Source: JADHUC01 sp964623055 (GTDB lineage: Bacteria > Planctomycetota > Planctomycetia > Pirellulales > Pirellulaceae). From it: a stretch of DNA of 64,000 nucleotides. The stretch spans positions 3,171 through 67,170 of the forward strand of contig CAZURK010000048.1 in NCBI GenBank assembly GCA_964623055.1, written 5' to 3'. Shown here one piece after another: positions 17,850 through 26,559 of the stretch (its first letter is position 1; each line of letters starts with the position of its first letter). Below the pieces are notes generated by a model that worked only from the letters and a program-made list of their open reading frames with translations, had not been told where the DNA came from and did not search any database. The translations under genes and the position numbers were made by a program.

Positions 17850-18394
17850 GAACAATCAGGATCAATTGGCGGAAGAGGATCGTTGCTAAGGATGACTACA
17901 TACATTCCAAGCCCCATCCCGATTGTCTCATCAAGTTGATGAGACGCCTGCTTTTACCGTGGTTGATCTCCAGACGCATTGGGCTGGTCCTCGGACGAAA
18001 AGAACGTTCGGGTGCCAAGTCCCACAAGCCACTGTTTATCTACGTAGGTGACCACAAGAAAGACTTGATGACCGCTGAAAACGCCAACAAACAGAATTCA
18101 CCAGTGGAATATGTCTCTGTCTACTATAATCCGGAGGGTGTTCATTCACCTCATGCCGTCTACTCCATTAGCCGGCATTCCGAGATTCTTCAAGTCATCG
18201 ATGACTTGCAGAGACAAGGAAAGGAAGTGGCGGGGGTAGGGTACGATCTGGACGACACTTTGCTCAAGGGCCCTCACCTATGGGCTTGGCAGATTGCTGC
18301 GTGGCATCTTGAACTGGAGTTGCCAGAAGGTTGGCAGGACATACAAAAAGGCATCTCCAACCAAGACGCAGTGGGCGAAATGTTCGGACGTTGA
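17846..18394 (+). CDS. HAD-type phosphatase, C-terminal piece with misplaced motif I
   Basis: A 182-residue frame starting at ATG 17846, inside the ATGA overlap with the preceding piece. It continues the HAD fold: the Lys of DDYIHSKPHPDCLIKLM and the metal-binding motif III YVGDHKKDLMTAEN. Near the end there is a clean motif I, GVGYDLDDTLLKGP, followed by only about 45 residues before the stop at 18392-18394. In HAD proteins motif I is normally at the N-terminus, so the order here is II-K-III-I: a circular permutation, or the start of a second domain that is truncated. The region 18395-18619 stays open in two frames, which leaves room for a lost C-terminal part. Substrate unknown, perhaps the sugar phosphate made by the nearby PfkB kinase. 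Confidence 0.5.
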   Translation: MRTIRINWRKRIVAKDDYIHSKPHPDCLIKLMRRLLLPWLISRRIGLVLGRKERSGAKSHKPLFIYVGDHKKDLMTAENANKQNSPVEYVSVYYNPEGVHSPHAVYSISRHSEILQVIDDLQRQGKEVAGVGYDLDDTLLKGPHLWAWQIAAWHLELELPEGWQDIQKGISNQDAVGEMFGR

Positions 18395-18619
18395 CCAGTA
18401 TCAATGGACCATTTGGTATATCCCGAAAGTGATGGCATCTACACATGGACGGGGGGCAGATCAGCGACCTGCCATCGCGGGGAATGGCACGCGAAATGTG
18501 AAAGCGCTCCCTGGTCCGTCCATTCCAGATGGCTTCGTGCCTGGCTCCGCCTCGGTGAACAGCTTGAACGAAAAGCCCAAATTGCCTCAGGCGATGACTT
18601 TCGCACAGGAGACGCGACA

Positions 18620-19285
18620 ATGAAACTCAATCATCCACAGTCCGCAGCGTCGAACGATGCACACGCACACGACAGTCAATTTCAACATTTTCCTGCCGCA
18701 TCAACCGTCGACGCCGCAGAGAGAGATATCCTGCAGCGAGAGGCGCTACTGCAGATCATGATCAACAACCTGAAGGAATACCTGGATGCTGCGCAGATGA
18801 AATCGGGTATTGGATATCGCCTGACTGATAGATGCGGTAACTCCATTGCCGAATATGATGACGCGGCCGGGGAGATCGTTTTTGACCAGGGCTTTGCCGG
18901 TCGGCTGAGCGTGCCAAAGGTCGACAACTTCGGCGCTAACAGCGTGCAGGCTCTCGTTGATGGCGTTTTCCGCCACGAGTGTCACCACAGACAGGGTCTC
19001 GACGAAGCCGCGGCGAGAGCTGCGGATATCGACTACTACCGCTGGGAGACACACCGCTCAGAGGCACGACTCAAAGAGTGCATAATGCTACTGAACGTAC
19101 TCCAGAACGAGACAATAGGACTCGAAGTGGACCCGTCGTATATCAATAGCATGCACGTGTTGTTGCCTGCACTAACTAACTTCGCGATGCAGGAACGGTT
19201 GAAGGGTGGTCCAGACGGCCAGTTGGCGTTCATGATTGTGGACGGCTTCATGCGGAAGTTGAGAGTCGGTGGGAGCGCAACGTAG
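18620..19285 (+). CDS. Putative zincin-like protein with HExxH motif
   Basis: A 221-residue protein. ATG 18620 is preceded by AGGAGA with 7-base spacing and overlaps an upstream stop as ATGA, although the frame is open further upstream. It has no signal peptide. The notable element is FRHECHHRQGLDEAAARAAD at about residue 120: an HExxH zinc-binding signature followed after a few residues by Asp-Glu-Ala, which could supply a third ligand. The rest is helical (LQREALLQIMINNLKEYLDA; SEARLKECIMLLNVL). I do not recognise the family; a metallopeptidase-like domain is the best guess. It is the last gene of the unit reading away from the SorC regulator. Confidence 0.55.
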   Translation: MKLNHPQSAASNDAHAHDSQFQHFPAASTVDAAERDILQREALLQIMINNLKEYLDAAQMKSGIGYRLTDRCGNSIAEYDDAAGEIVFDQGFAGRLSVPKVDNFGANSVQALVDGVFRHECHHRQGLDEAAARAADIDYYRWETHRSEARLKECIMLLNVLQNETIGLEVDPSYINSMHVLLPALTNFAMQERLKGGPDGQLAFMIVDGFMRKLRVGGSAT

Positions 19286-19357
19286 CGTGTCTCGTGACCC
19301 AGCGCCGTGAAGTGGACCCCAAAAACTGGTCCACGGGAGTCGCTGAATATGCGCGGC

Positions 19358-19828
19358 CTAGTACACTGGTACGGACGCGGTCTACAAGTGCTGGATGTTG
19401 CCGACGTAGTTCTTGCCGATGAAAGCTGCCAAACGGACTATGTTGCCGGGTACAGTTGCCGGAACATCGAAGCTCACATCGATGGCTCCCTCGCCGGAGA
19501 CCTTGACGACCCGCGAACCGGACAGTCTGGTCTTTCCCGGCTCGATCCCTCGAATCACCAACGGCTGTTCCGCGGTGCCGCCATGTTTCTCATCGAATCC
19601 AATACCCGGTTCCAGATAGTAGTCGCCCGGACTGATCCACATCGTGCCCGATCCCGCCCTCTGCATCGCCTCGACCGTGCTTTCAACCGTGGCCAACGGC
19701 TGCGCCTTCGTGCCGGGATTGGAATCACCGCAGTTCTTGGAGACATAAACGTCCTTCGCCAGAGCGAGTAGCGGCAACTGCAGAATGAAACACACCACGG
19801 CAAGTTGACAGATTGATCGTCGCATCAC
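19358..19828 (-). pseudogene. Chimeric gene relic: beta-helix 5' part joined to sulfatase 3' part, with a nonsense codon
   Basis: The first 109 residues match residues 1-108 of the beta-helix protein at 12776-14818 at roughly four of five positions, including the signal peptide and DSNPGT block. From there to the end it instead matches the last 50 residues of sulfatase 2 (20791-22614), again at about four of five positions (VSFDVPATVPGN, RLAAFIGKNYVGNIQHL). The switch falls at 19501-19510, where both parents share the word CCTTCACGAC (14494-14503 and 20934-20943). The frame stays open across the join, then a CAG in the parent is a TAG at 19382-19384; seven more codons follow to the parental stop position 19358. 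Probably non-functional, though a 148-residue secreted protein could be made. Confidence 0.85.
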
Positions 19829-19851
19829 AGAACTTCAGATGACGGACAGCA

Positions 19852-20616
19852 CTATTCCGGCCTCTCGCCGACGTATTCGATCGCTTGGTGAACGAACGGA
19901 CCTAACCCGTCGGTCTTCTCGGGGTGCGGGCTGAAACAGAACACTCGCCCACGGCCGAACTGGCCCACAACGATGGCGGTCGTGCCGATCATTACGCCGC
20001 TTGGGGCTCCGTTCTTCGCGATCTCGGTTTCGTATGTGGCGAGCGGGACATAGTCCGGGATATTGGGATCGGCGGCCGGAGCGAGGAGAGGGCCCTGGCC
20101 GTAATAGATGCTTACGCTTCGTGAATCAGCGTGTAGGATCTTACGTCCCTCGTCACTCAGCCCGATTCGAACGGTGCCCGTTCCACGCGCCCAATGCTTC
20201 CGGTCAAGGACTTTCGCATCGAGAATATGCAGCGACCATGGGTAATCTGCGGACGCAAGATATGCACCGGCACATACTCCGATGAACCCTCCGCCCTTCC
20301 GAACAAAAGAACGAACTGCCTCGCGCCCGTTTTTGTCAAGCTGCTTGCCCTGTTTGCTGCCGCTGCCGCCGGGGTGGATCACAACGTCATAATCGTCGAG
20401 CACTTCACCACGAATGTCCTCCGCAGTAATCTTCTGAACGTGGAGCCGACCGGCTTTCTCAAGCACCGACAGCAGTTCCTTGATGCTTCGCCCCACGCCC
20501 ACATCGCTGTATACCGCCACCCTGACCTCGTCGGTCCTGCGTTGGGGATCGTCCCCGGACGCGAACAGCGGTGAAACCGAAAATAGCAGAAGCAGCGTTG
20601 TGGTACTTAGTTTCAT
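19852..20616 (-). CDS. Secreted BPL_N-like protein (class I glutamine amidotransferase fold)
   Basis: A 254-residue protein starting at ATG 20616 with a signal peptide (TTTLLLLFSVSPLFASG). The remainder resembles the N-terminal domain of fungal biotin-protein ligases (BPL_N), a glutamine-amidotransferase-like fold: RVAVYSDVGVGRSIKELLSV, then DDYDVVIHPGGSGSKQGKQL, then the nucleophile elbow GGFIGVCAGAYLAS with Cys near residue 115. A late FCFSPHPEKTDGLG strand could bring a His. Bacterial versions are often secreted and of unknown function. It is one of three secreted proteins with related folds in the window (with ThuA and PfpI). It lies just after the chimeric relic and before the hairpin at 20717. 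Confidence 0.75.
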   Translation of the reverse strand: MKLSTTTLLLLFSVSPLFASGDDPQRRTDEVRVAVYSDVGVGRSIKELLSVLEKAGRLHVQKITAEDIRGEVLDDYDVVIHPGGSGSKQGKQLDKNGREAVRSFVRKGGGFIGVCAGAYLASADYPWSLHILDAKVLDRKHWARGTGTVRIGLSDEGRKILHADSRSVSIYYGQGPLLAPAADPNIPDYVPLATYETEIAKNGAPSGVMIGTTAIVVGQFGRGRVFCFSPHPEKTDGLGPFVHQAIEYVGERPE

Positions 20617-20716
20617 GGCAGCTTAACCTAGCCCGGGTTATCCACGAAGCAGTCATCATTCGATGCAATATGTGTGACAGCAGGAAGTTGCGTCCGTATC
20701 CCCCCGAGCGCCGTGC

Positions 20717-20782
20717 ATTGAAGCCTGAAGCGCAAGCGAAGGAATCGCCGCGGGTTCCTTCGCTTGCGCTTCAGGCTTCAAT
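20717..20782. repeat. Perfect 28-bp inverted repeat, REP-like
   Basis: The arms 20717-20744 and 20755-20782 are exact reverse complements (arm word ATTGAAGCCTGAAGCGCAAG followed by CGAAGGAA) around a 10-base G/C-rich loop. It lies 8 bases after the stop of sulfatase 2 and could act as its terminator, although there is no T-run. The exactness and the word type suggest a mobile palindromic spacer element. Confidence 0.8.
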
Positions 20783-20790
20783 ATTCCCGC

Positions 20791-22614
20791 CTAGCGTACC
20801 GGCACGGGCGCGGTCTGCAGGTGTTGGATGTTGCTGGCATAGTCCTTGCCGATGAAAGCCGCAAAGCGGACGGTGTTGCCGGGCACGGTTGCGGGAACGT
20901 CAAAGCTCACTTCAATCACGCCCTCGCCGGAGACCTTCACGACTTTGCGATCCACCCGTCTGGCCTCGGGACCAGCCTTCAGAGTCACATGGACAAGCTG
21001 CTCGCCAAGAACGGTATCCACCTTGTGACGCAGCTTCACGGTGAGCGGCTTTCCCGCGGCGACGGATTCGGGTATCTCCAGGGCAATCAAGTCAGACCGC
21101 TTCCCCGAGCCGGCATTGGCGCCCCGCCTGTTCCCTTTGCGTTTCTGTTTCCTCCGCTCGTCCGCCTCTCTCTCCTTCTCCTGCACGTACGCCTCTCGCA
21201 CGGCGGGATCGTCCCGCTTGCGGAAAACGTCCAGCATGTGATCACCGGTGTCGACCATCCATGCTTCAAGGGCTTCGCGCAACACCGCAAGCTCCTGCTG
21301 GTGGCCAGGAGCGTCGATCAGATTCACCAGGCAATCGGGGTCGTTTGCCACGTCGTACAGTTCCTCGACCACACGGTGCTGATACAGATCGTGGCGAGCT
21401 GCGATGGTCTCGTCCGTCTCGGCCAGTTCCGCCATACGGCGGTACGTGGGCGTGCCGGTAGTCGCGGTGGCCATGACTCGATCGCCGTTGGACCACGGGT
21501 TGAATAGATACAGAAAGCGTTTCGTTTGTACGGCTCGCATGGGATCGCGCGAGCCGCCCGCGTTTTCGTTGTACTCCTTGATCACTATCTCACGGCCGTC
21601 CTGGGACTCGCTCTTCAACAGCGGAGCAAAGGAACGACCGTCAATGCCTTCGGGATGCTTCACGCCGACAACATCTAACAGTGTAGGCAGGAAGTCCACG
21701 GCCGAGACCATGTGTCGATCGTCCACGGAACCGGCGTCTGTGACACCCGGCCAACGGATGATCAGCGGCGTGTGTGTGCTGTGGTGGTAGAGTTGCGTCT
21801 TGGCGAATGGCAACGGCATCCCATGATCCGAAAGGAACATCACCAAGGTGTTATCGGCTTCGCCTGAATCCTGAAGCGCTTTCAGGATACGCCCCGCGCC
21901 GTCGTCCGCTCGACGCACCGACGAGTAGTAGTGGGCCAGTTCCTTGGACACCACTGGATCGTCGAACAAAAAGCCGGGCGTCGGCGGCTCGTCCGCCGTG
22001 AAGACGCGAGACGGCGTGTGAGGATCGGGGATCGTCTCGCCGTTTCTACTCTGCGCGTGGAACGGCTTGTGCGGATCGGCAATGTTGATCAGCAGACAGA
22101 ACGGTTTGCCCGCGGCGTTCGCCGCGTCGATACCTCTGGTTGTCGAGACGCCGTAGGATACGGGATCTTTGACGTGTGCCTTCGTACCGTCGGGCAGCGT
22201 ATCCAAAACAAGGTCCCACGCATACGGATGATAGGGTGTCGAGTGGGACACTTTGTGGCGGATCGCTGTGAAGTAGCCGGCCTCCTTCATCAAATCCACC
22301 AAGACCGGGTAGCCCGGTTCCTTCACTTGGTAAAAACCTTCAACGCCGTTGTTGTGCGGATGGCGGCCAGACCACATCACGTTTCGCGAAGGCATACAAT
22401 TGCCTACCTGCACGTGCGCATGGGTGAATCGAAGGCCTTCTCTGGCCAGCCGGTCGATATTCGGAGTGGTATCGGGCAACTTACAGCCGAACGCGCCGAT
22501 GGAATCGGCGCTCATGTCATCCACTGTGACCAGCAGAAGGTTGGGCCTGTCTGCGGCCCTTGTGGAAGGGCTGAGCAAAAAGGAAACAAGCAGGACGCAG
22601 AGAAACTGTTTCAT
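20791..22614 (-). CDS. Secreted sulfatase 2 with C-terminal beta domain
   Basis: A 607-residue protein from ATG 22614; the signal peptide is QFLCVLLVSFLLSPSTRA. It is a family S1 sulfatase with a canonical formylglycine motif CMPSR (Cys 73) and metal sites PNLLLVTVDDMSADSIG and FLSDHGMPLPFAKTQ, plus WSGRHPHNNGVEGF. After the sulfatase fold there is a basic linker (KRKGNRRGANAGSGKR) and about 95 residues of an extra beta-rich domain (IALEIPESVAAGKPLTVKL and so on), perhaps for binding the polymer or the cell surface. The 3' end of this extra domain is what was copied into the chimera at 19358-19828. It probably removes sulfate from a polysaccharide outside the cytoplasm. Confidence 0.9.
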   Translation of the reverse strand: MKQFLCVLLVSFLLSPSTRAADRPNLLLVTVDDMSADSIGAFGCKLPDTTPNIDRLAREGLRFTHAHVQVGNCMPSRNVMWSGRHPHNNGVEGFYQVKEPGYPVLVDLMKEAGYFTAIRHKVSHSTPYHPYAWDLVLDTLPDGTKAHVKDPVSYGVSTTRGIDAANAAGKPFCLLINIADPHKPFHAQSRNGETIPDPHTPSRVFTADEPPTPGFLFDDPVVSKELAHYYSSVRRADDGAGRILKALQDSGEADNTLVMFLSDHGMPLPFAKTQLYHHSTHTPLIIRWPGVTDAGSVDDRHMVSAVDFLPTLLDVVGVKHPEGIDGRSFAPLLKSESQDGREIVIKEYNENAGGSRDPMRAVQTKRFLYLFNPWSNGDRVMATATTGTPTYRRMAELAETDETIAARHDLYQHRVVEELYDVANDPDCLVNLIDAPGHQQELAVLREALEAWMVDTGDHMLDVFRKRDDPAVREAYVQEKEREADERRKQKRKGNRRGANAGSGKRSDLIALEIPESVAAGKPLTVKLRHKVDTVLGEQLVHVTLKAGPEARRVDRKVVKVSGEGVIEVSFDVPATVPGNTVRFAAFIGKDYASNIQHLQTAPVPVR

Positions 22615-22732
22615 GTGATGAAACCCCTGATCATTCGACATGTGCCAAACGCAGAAAGCCGCTCGTTTCGAGACCACGAAACGAACGGCTTTGCCGTCTT
22701 GCATCGGTTTGTGTGTTGCGTCAGACGCTGGT

Positions 22733-23053
22733 CTACGCGACCATGTCTTTCAGCGCCTTCAGCGCACGCACCTTGATGACTTTGCAGGCGTCCTTAGGGG
22801 CCGCCCAAACCATCTCGCCCGTGCGCGGGCTGCGCACTTGTCGCTTTGGCTTTGCCGGCTGGTCCTTGACCACGATTTTCATCAGACCAGGTACGGTGAA
22901 CTGGCCAGGCCCATTCACAGCCTTGTTGACCTCTGCCGTGATGGCATCGAACACTTCGGCGACCTGCTTCTTGTTGAGGCCAGTGGCCTCCGCAATGTTG
23001 TTGAACAGCTCGGTCTTGGTGGGTGGCTTCGTTCCGGGGATCTTCTCGGTCAT
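22733..23053 (-). CDS. HU-family DNA-binding protein
   Basis: A 106-residue protein. The start is ATG 23053, set by AAGGAGGG upstream; the longer frame reads through the ribosome-binding site. It has the HU/IHF fold: N-terminal helices (TKTELFNNIAEATGLNKKQV), VFDAITAEVNKAV, then a beta-arm with the family's Arg/Pro loop in altered form (KRQVRSPRTGEMVWAAPKDA) and a C-terminal helix (KVRALKALKDMV). Cytoplasmic nucleoid protein. Slightly longer than the usual 90 residues because of an N-terminal extension (TEKIPGTKPP). It stands alone, downstream of the lysC terminator and on the same strand. Confidence 0.9.
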   Translation of the reverse strand: MTEKIPGTKPPTKTELFNNIAEATGLNKKQVAEVFDAITAEVNKAVNGPGQFTVPGLMKIVVKDQPAKPKRQVRSPRTGEMVWAAPKDACKVIKVRALKALKDMVA

Positions 23054-23166
23054 CTCTTGTAGCCCTCCTTGCTTACTAGACAATGGCTAAAAGGTAACAT
23101 CTGCCCCGTTGGCAGATCGCGACGATTAGATAATCGTGCGAAGGGATTTGCAACCCGAAAACACGC

Positions 23167-23203
23167 AAAAAATGGGCAAAAACCCCAAAAAACGCCCATT
23201 TTT
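23167..23203 (-). terminator. Rho-independent terminator after the aspartokinase gene
   Basis: On the minus strand a stem AAAAATGGGC / GCCCATTTTT (arms 23194-23203 and 23168-23177) is followed by T-rich sequence, 18 bases past the stop of the aspartokinase gene. It should separate lysC from the HU gene. Confidence 0.65.
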
Positions 23204-23220
23204 GGACCAGAATGCCGTTC

Positions 23221-25005
23221 TCAACGCAGGACATCCCCAAATGCGGCCTTCAGGCTCTCCAATCCCTGTTCGCCTTCTTCGCCATTCACGACCACGTTCA
23301 CTCGCACTTCACTCGTGTTAATCATGGCAACATTCACTCCTACGTCCGCCAATGCGCGGAACATGCGAATGGCCACGCTGGTGTGGCTTCGCAGGCCGAC
23401 ACCCGACACCGAAAGCTTGGCAATGTTCGGACAACTGGTAACACCAGTACACGAAAACTGCTCGGACAAACGCTGCGCGACGGCGATGCTCTCGTCCACT
23501 TTCTCTCGCGGCACGGTGAAACTCAGGCTCGCGTGTTCTTCGTGACTGTCGCGGCTCTGCACGATCATATCGACGAAAATGCCCGCCTCGGCAATCTCGT
23601 GGAACACCTTGGCGGCCACGCCCGGAATGTCGGGTACGCCGCTGATTGTCACACGTCCCTGAGTTTCGTCCAGCGAGATGTCATCCAGGACCAGTTCTTC
23701 CATGTCGACGCCTTGAAGGCGAGTAACCACGTCGGCGGCATCCGCTTCGGCGCGAACATGCGACGTGTCTTGCACGGACTTCGGACCGGGTGGTTCCGTA
23801 TCCAATTCAAATGACTTGTGCACGATCCGCAATGCGGGGAGGGCTGCGTCGCGTTCCACTAACACCGAAATCTTGATTTCACTGGTAGTGATCATCTGGA
23901 TGTTGACATCCTCTGCTGCCAGCGCGGCGAACATCTTCTCGGCCACGCCCGCTTGCTTTGCCATACCCAGACCGACCGCCGAGATCTTGGAAACATTGTC
24001 GTCGTGTCTGATTCTGCCTGCCCCAAGCTGTTCGAGCGCTTCCTGCACTGCTTCAAGCGTGATCGCTAATTCGTCGCAAGGAACGGTAAAGGCGATGTCT
24101 GCTTTGCCGTCTTCGCCGACGTTTTGCACAATCATGTCTACCGTGACATTTCGGTTGGCAACCCGCGAGAAGATCGCATGACTGACGCCCGGCTTGTCGG
24201 GCACATCCAGAACCGAGACAAGCGCCTCGTTCTCGGTCACGGCTGCCCCGCTCACGGCGCGTTCCAGCGACTCGGGCTCAACGACGATCATCGACCCGGG
24301 TGCATCGCTAAGGCTGCTGCGCACGTGGATCGGCACGTGGTACTTCTTGGCGAATTCGATTGACCGGTTGTGCATGACTCCAGCGCCAAGGCTGGCCAGT
24401 TCCAGCATCTCGTCGTAGCTTATCTGTTCGACGCGCCGGGCTTCCGGCAACACACGTGGATCGGTCGAGTAGACTCCGTCTACGTCGGTGTAGATTTCGC
24501 ACGCGTCAGCGCCCAGCACCGCCGCCAACGCTACCGCAGTGGTATCACTTCCGCCGCGGCCCAGTGTCGTGATGTCGAACTGGTCGGTGATTCCCTGAAA
24601 CCCCGCGGCGATGACGATGTTGCCTTCGTCCAACAGATTCTGCATGCGGTCGGTCGATATCGACTTGATGCGGGCTTTCGTGTGCGTGGCATCCGTCTTG
24701 ATACCGATCTGGGCGCCAGTCAGGCTGACCGCCTGGTGTCCCAACGCATGGATTGCGATAGCCACCAAGGCAACGCTGACCTGCTCGCCCGTGGACAGCA
24801 GCATGTCCATTTCTCGAGCCGGCGGCCGTTTGTTGATCTCCGCGGCCAATTCGATCAGCATATCCGTGTTCTTGCCCATTGCGCTGACAACCATCACGAC
24901 CTGATTGCCTTGTTGTTGAGCGCGAATCGCCTTGCGGGCCGCAGCCAAGATCTTCTCGGCATCAGCAACACTGGTACCGCCAAATTTCTGTACGATCAGA
25001 GACAT
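23221..25005 (-). CDS. lysC: Aspartate kinase with four ACT domains
   Basis: A 594-residue protein that phosphorylates aspartate, the first step to lysine, threonine and methionine. The N-terminal 250 residues are the amino-acid kinase domain: the ATP-site start VQKFGGTSVADAEKI, the aspartate site STGEQVSVALVAIAI, and LGRGGSDTTAVALAAVLGAD. The C-terminal half holds two tandem ACT pairs: residues about 265-420 (VPDKPGVSHAIFSRVANRNV; MITTSEIKISVLV) and about 445-590 (VPDIPGVAAKVFHEIAEAGI; MINTSEVRVNVVV). Usual bacterial enzymes of about 410 residues have one pair; four-ACT forms are known from cyanobacteria and some others. The ACT repeats bind the feedback amino acids. The next gene upstream is a PGM-type probable homoserine kinase, which fits threonine synthesis. 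Confidence 0.95.
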   Translation of the reverse strand: MSLIVQKFGGTSVADAEKILAAARKAIRAQQQGNQVVMVVSAMGKNTDMLIELAAEINKRPPAREMDMLLSTGEQVSVALVAIAIHALGHQAVSLTGAQIGIKTDATHTKARIKSISTDRMQNLLDEGNIVIAAGFQGITDQFDITTLGRGGSDTTAVALAAVLGADACEIYTDVDGVYSTDPRVLPEARRVEQISYDEMLELASLGAGVMHNRSIEFAKKYHVPIHVRSSLSDAPGSMIVVEPESLERAVSGAAVTENEALVSVLDVPDKPGVSHAIFSRVANRNVTVDMIVQNVGEDGKADIAFTVPCDELAITLEAVQEALEQLGAGRIRHDDNVSKISAVGLGMAKQAGVAEKMFAALAAEDVNIQMITTSEIKISVLVERDAALPALRIVHKSFELDTEPPGPKSVQDTSHVRAEADAADVVTRLQGVDMEELVLDDISLDETQGRVTISGVPDIPGVAAKVFHEIAEAGIFVDMIVQSRDSHEEHASLSFTVPREKVDESIAVAQRLSEQFSCTGVTSCPNIAKLSVSGVGLRSHTSVAIRMFRALADVGVNVAMINTSEVRVNVVVNGEEGEQGLESLKAAFGDVLR

Positions 25006-25027
25006 GGTTCCGGGTCAGTCTTTGTAG

Positions 25028-25212
25028 GGTGGGCCAAGTCTTCGCGGCCCACCGCCTGGTAATTGGACAATCTGGTAGGCCGCGAACGTCGCGCCCATCC
25101 AGCACATTTTGTATTCTGCCTATCGCTCAAGCCGAATTGAAAGGAGTAGGGCCGGTTCCTACCGGCCGCACGAGTTGTCTTCATGTCAACGGCCGGCAGG
25201 AACCGGCCCTAC
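25028..25212. repeat. REP-like inverted repeats between apgM-like and lysC genes
   Basis: Two palindromes sit in this 220-base spacer. One has arms GGTGGGCC (25028-25035) and GGCCCACC (25046-25053). The other has 22-base arms at 25146-25167 and 25191-25212, differing at one position, beginning GTAGGGCCGGTTCCT. Both words look like mobile palindromic spacer elements rather than terminators, as no T-run follows. Confidence 0.65.
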
Positions 25213-25225
25213 GCACTCGGTAATC

Positions 25226-26431
25226 CTAGGAACCGAGGAAGTGTTTCATCATCTTCCAACCTGGATCGAAGGCCAGATCGGATTGCCCCGCGCACGATTC
25301 ATCATAAGTCGCATACCCGTCCGCGGCCACGTTCGTGCCGGCGATAGCCAAGGGCACAAAACCATGGCTGTGCGTCTTAGTGCGCAACGGGGTGGGATGG
25401 TCAGGTGATACGAGTATGCGGTAATCGCCTTGCGAGCGAAGTGCTTCCAGCACGGGCGCAACGATGTGGCGGTCGATTTCCTCCAGAGCCTTGATCTTTG
25501 CCGGTAGGTCGCCTTCGTGTGACGCCTCGTCCGTGGCCTCGATATGGACACAAACCAGGTCGGTCGAGTTCACGGCTTCGACGGCACAGCGGCCCTTGGA
25601 GGCATAGTCCGTATCCGTGTAGCCTGTGGCGCCGGGTGCCTCGATTCGCTCCCAGCCGATCAACGCGGCCAACCCGCGTAGCAAATCCACGGCCGTGATC
25701 ATCTTGCCCGACTTGCCGTAGGCATCTTCAAACGAAGGCAACGTCGGCGTCCTTCCCAGTCCCCACAACCAGACGTTTGTTGCAGGCAGCTTGCCCGCTG
25801 CGCGCCGAGCCACGTTGACCGAATGGTCTGCAAACAGCGTGATGCTGCGGCTCATCAGATCGTTCAGGAAGTCGCTGCCAGCGCCGCGAGGATAATCGTC
25901 GGCCACAGATTTGTCCGTCAAATCGTGTGGCGGAGTGGCGCGTGTATCGTCGGCAAAAGGCGCCGGTGTCTGACCGCCGCGGTACATCACCAAGTTGCGA
26001 TAACTGACGCCGGCGATGAACTCCAGCGGCAGGTCGCCAACCAGCTCTTCTTGGGCGGATCTGATCAATTCCGCCGCCTCTTCCGAAGAAATGTGCCCGG
26101 CGGTGAAATCACGCATGATCTGGCCTTCGATCGTGACCAGATTGCAGCGTATGGCCCAATCGTCAGGCCCCATTTCGATGTCCTGAGCCGCCGCCTCCAA
26201 CGGGGCACGCCCGGTGAACTGCGCGACAGGGTCGTAACCCAGCAGGCTCATCGTGGCCACCTCCGACCCGGCAGGCATATCGGCTGGCACATTGCTTGAG
26301 CGTCCCACGACGCCGGTGGCCGCGATTTCGTCCATGGCCGGCACCTGGGCCGCTTCCAGCGGCGTTTTCCCGCCCAACGTCTCCTGCGGCTCGTCAGCAC
26401 ACCCGTCGGGAATGATGATTGCGTATTTCAT
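25226..26431 (-). CDS. Cofactor-independent phosphoglycerate mutase family, probable homoserine kinase
   Basis: A 401-residue protein from ATG 26431 with GGAG upstream. It belongs to the archaeal-type 2,3-bisphosphoglycerate-independent mutase group of the alkaline-phosphatase superfamily: the metal- and phospho-site start KYAIIIPDGCADEPQ, the ATMSLLGYDP loop containing the nucleophile Ser/Thr region, HIEATDEASHEGD, and the metal site ILVSPDHPTPL. A subgroup found next to threonine-pathway genes has been proposed to be a homoserine kinase. Here the downstream neighbour is aspartokinase, which supports that role over glycolytic mutase, though a mutase activity cannot be excluded. Cytoplasmic. 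Confidence 0.8.
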   Translation of the reverse strand: MKYAIIIPDGCADEPQETLGGKTPLEAAQVPAMDEIAATGVVGRSSNVPADMPAGSEVATMSLLGYDPVAQFTGRAPLEAAAQDIEMGPDDWAIRCNLVTIEGQIMRDFTAGHISSEEAAELIRSAQEELVGDLPLEFIAGVSYRNLVMYRGGQTPAPFADDTRATPPHDLTDKSVADDYPRGAGSDFLNDLMSRSITLFADHSVNVARRAAGKLPATNVWLWGLGRTPTLPSFEDAYGKSGKMITAVDLLRGLAALIGWERIEAPGATGYTDTDYASKGRCAVEAVNSTDLVCVHIEATDEASHEGDLPAKIKALEEIDRHIVAPVLEALRSQGDYRILVSPDHPTPLRTKTHSHGFVPLAIAGTNVAADGYATYDESCAGQSDLAFDPGWKMMKHFLGS

Positions 26432-26559
26432 ACTCTCCGCTTTCCACTTGCTCGCGCCCGGAAGGCCATATTCGCGCGCAGTACAACAGTCTGATCGAAA
26501 AGCGTTCGGGCGTCCAGGTGGGCCAAACGGCGTCAGGGCGTTCGGCGGGCAGGGGTTGC

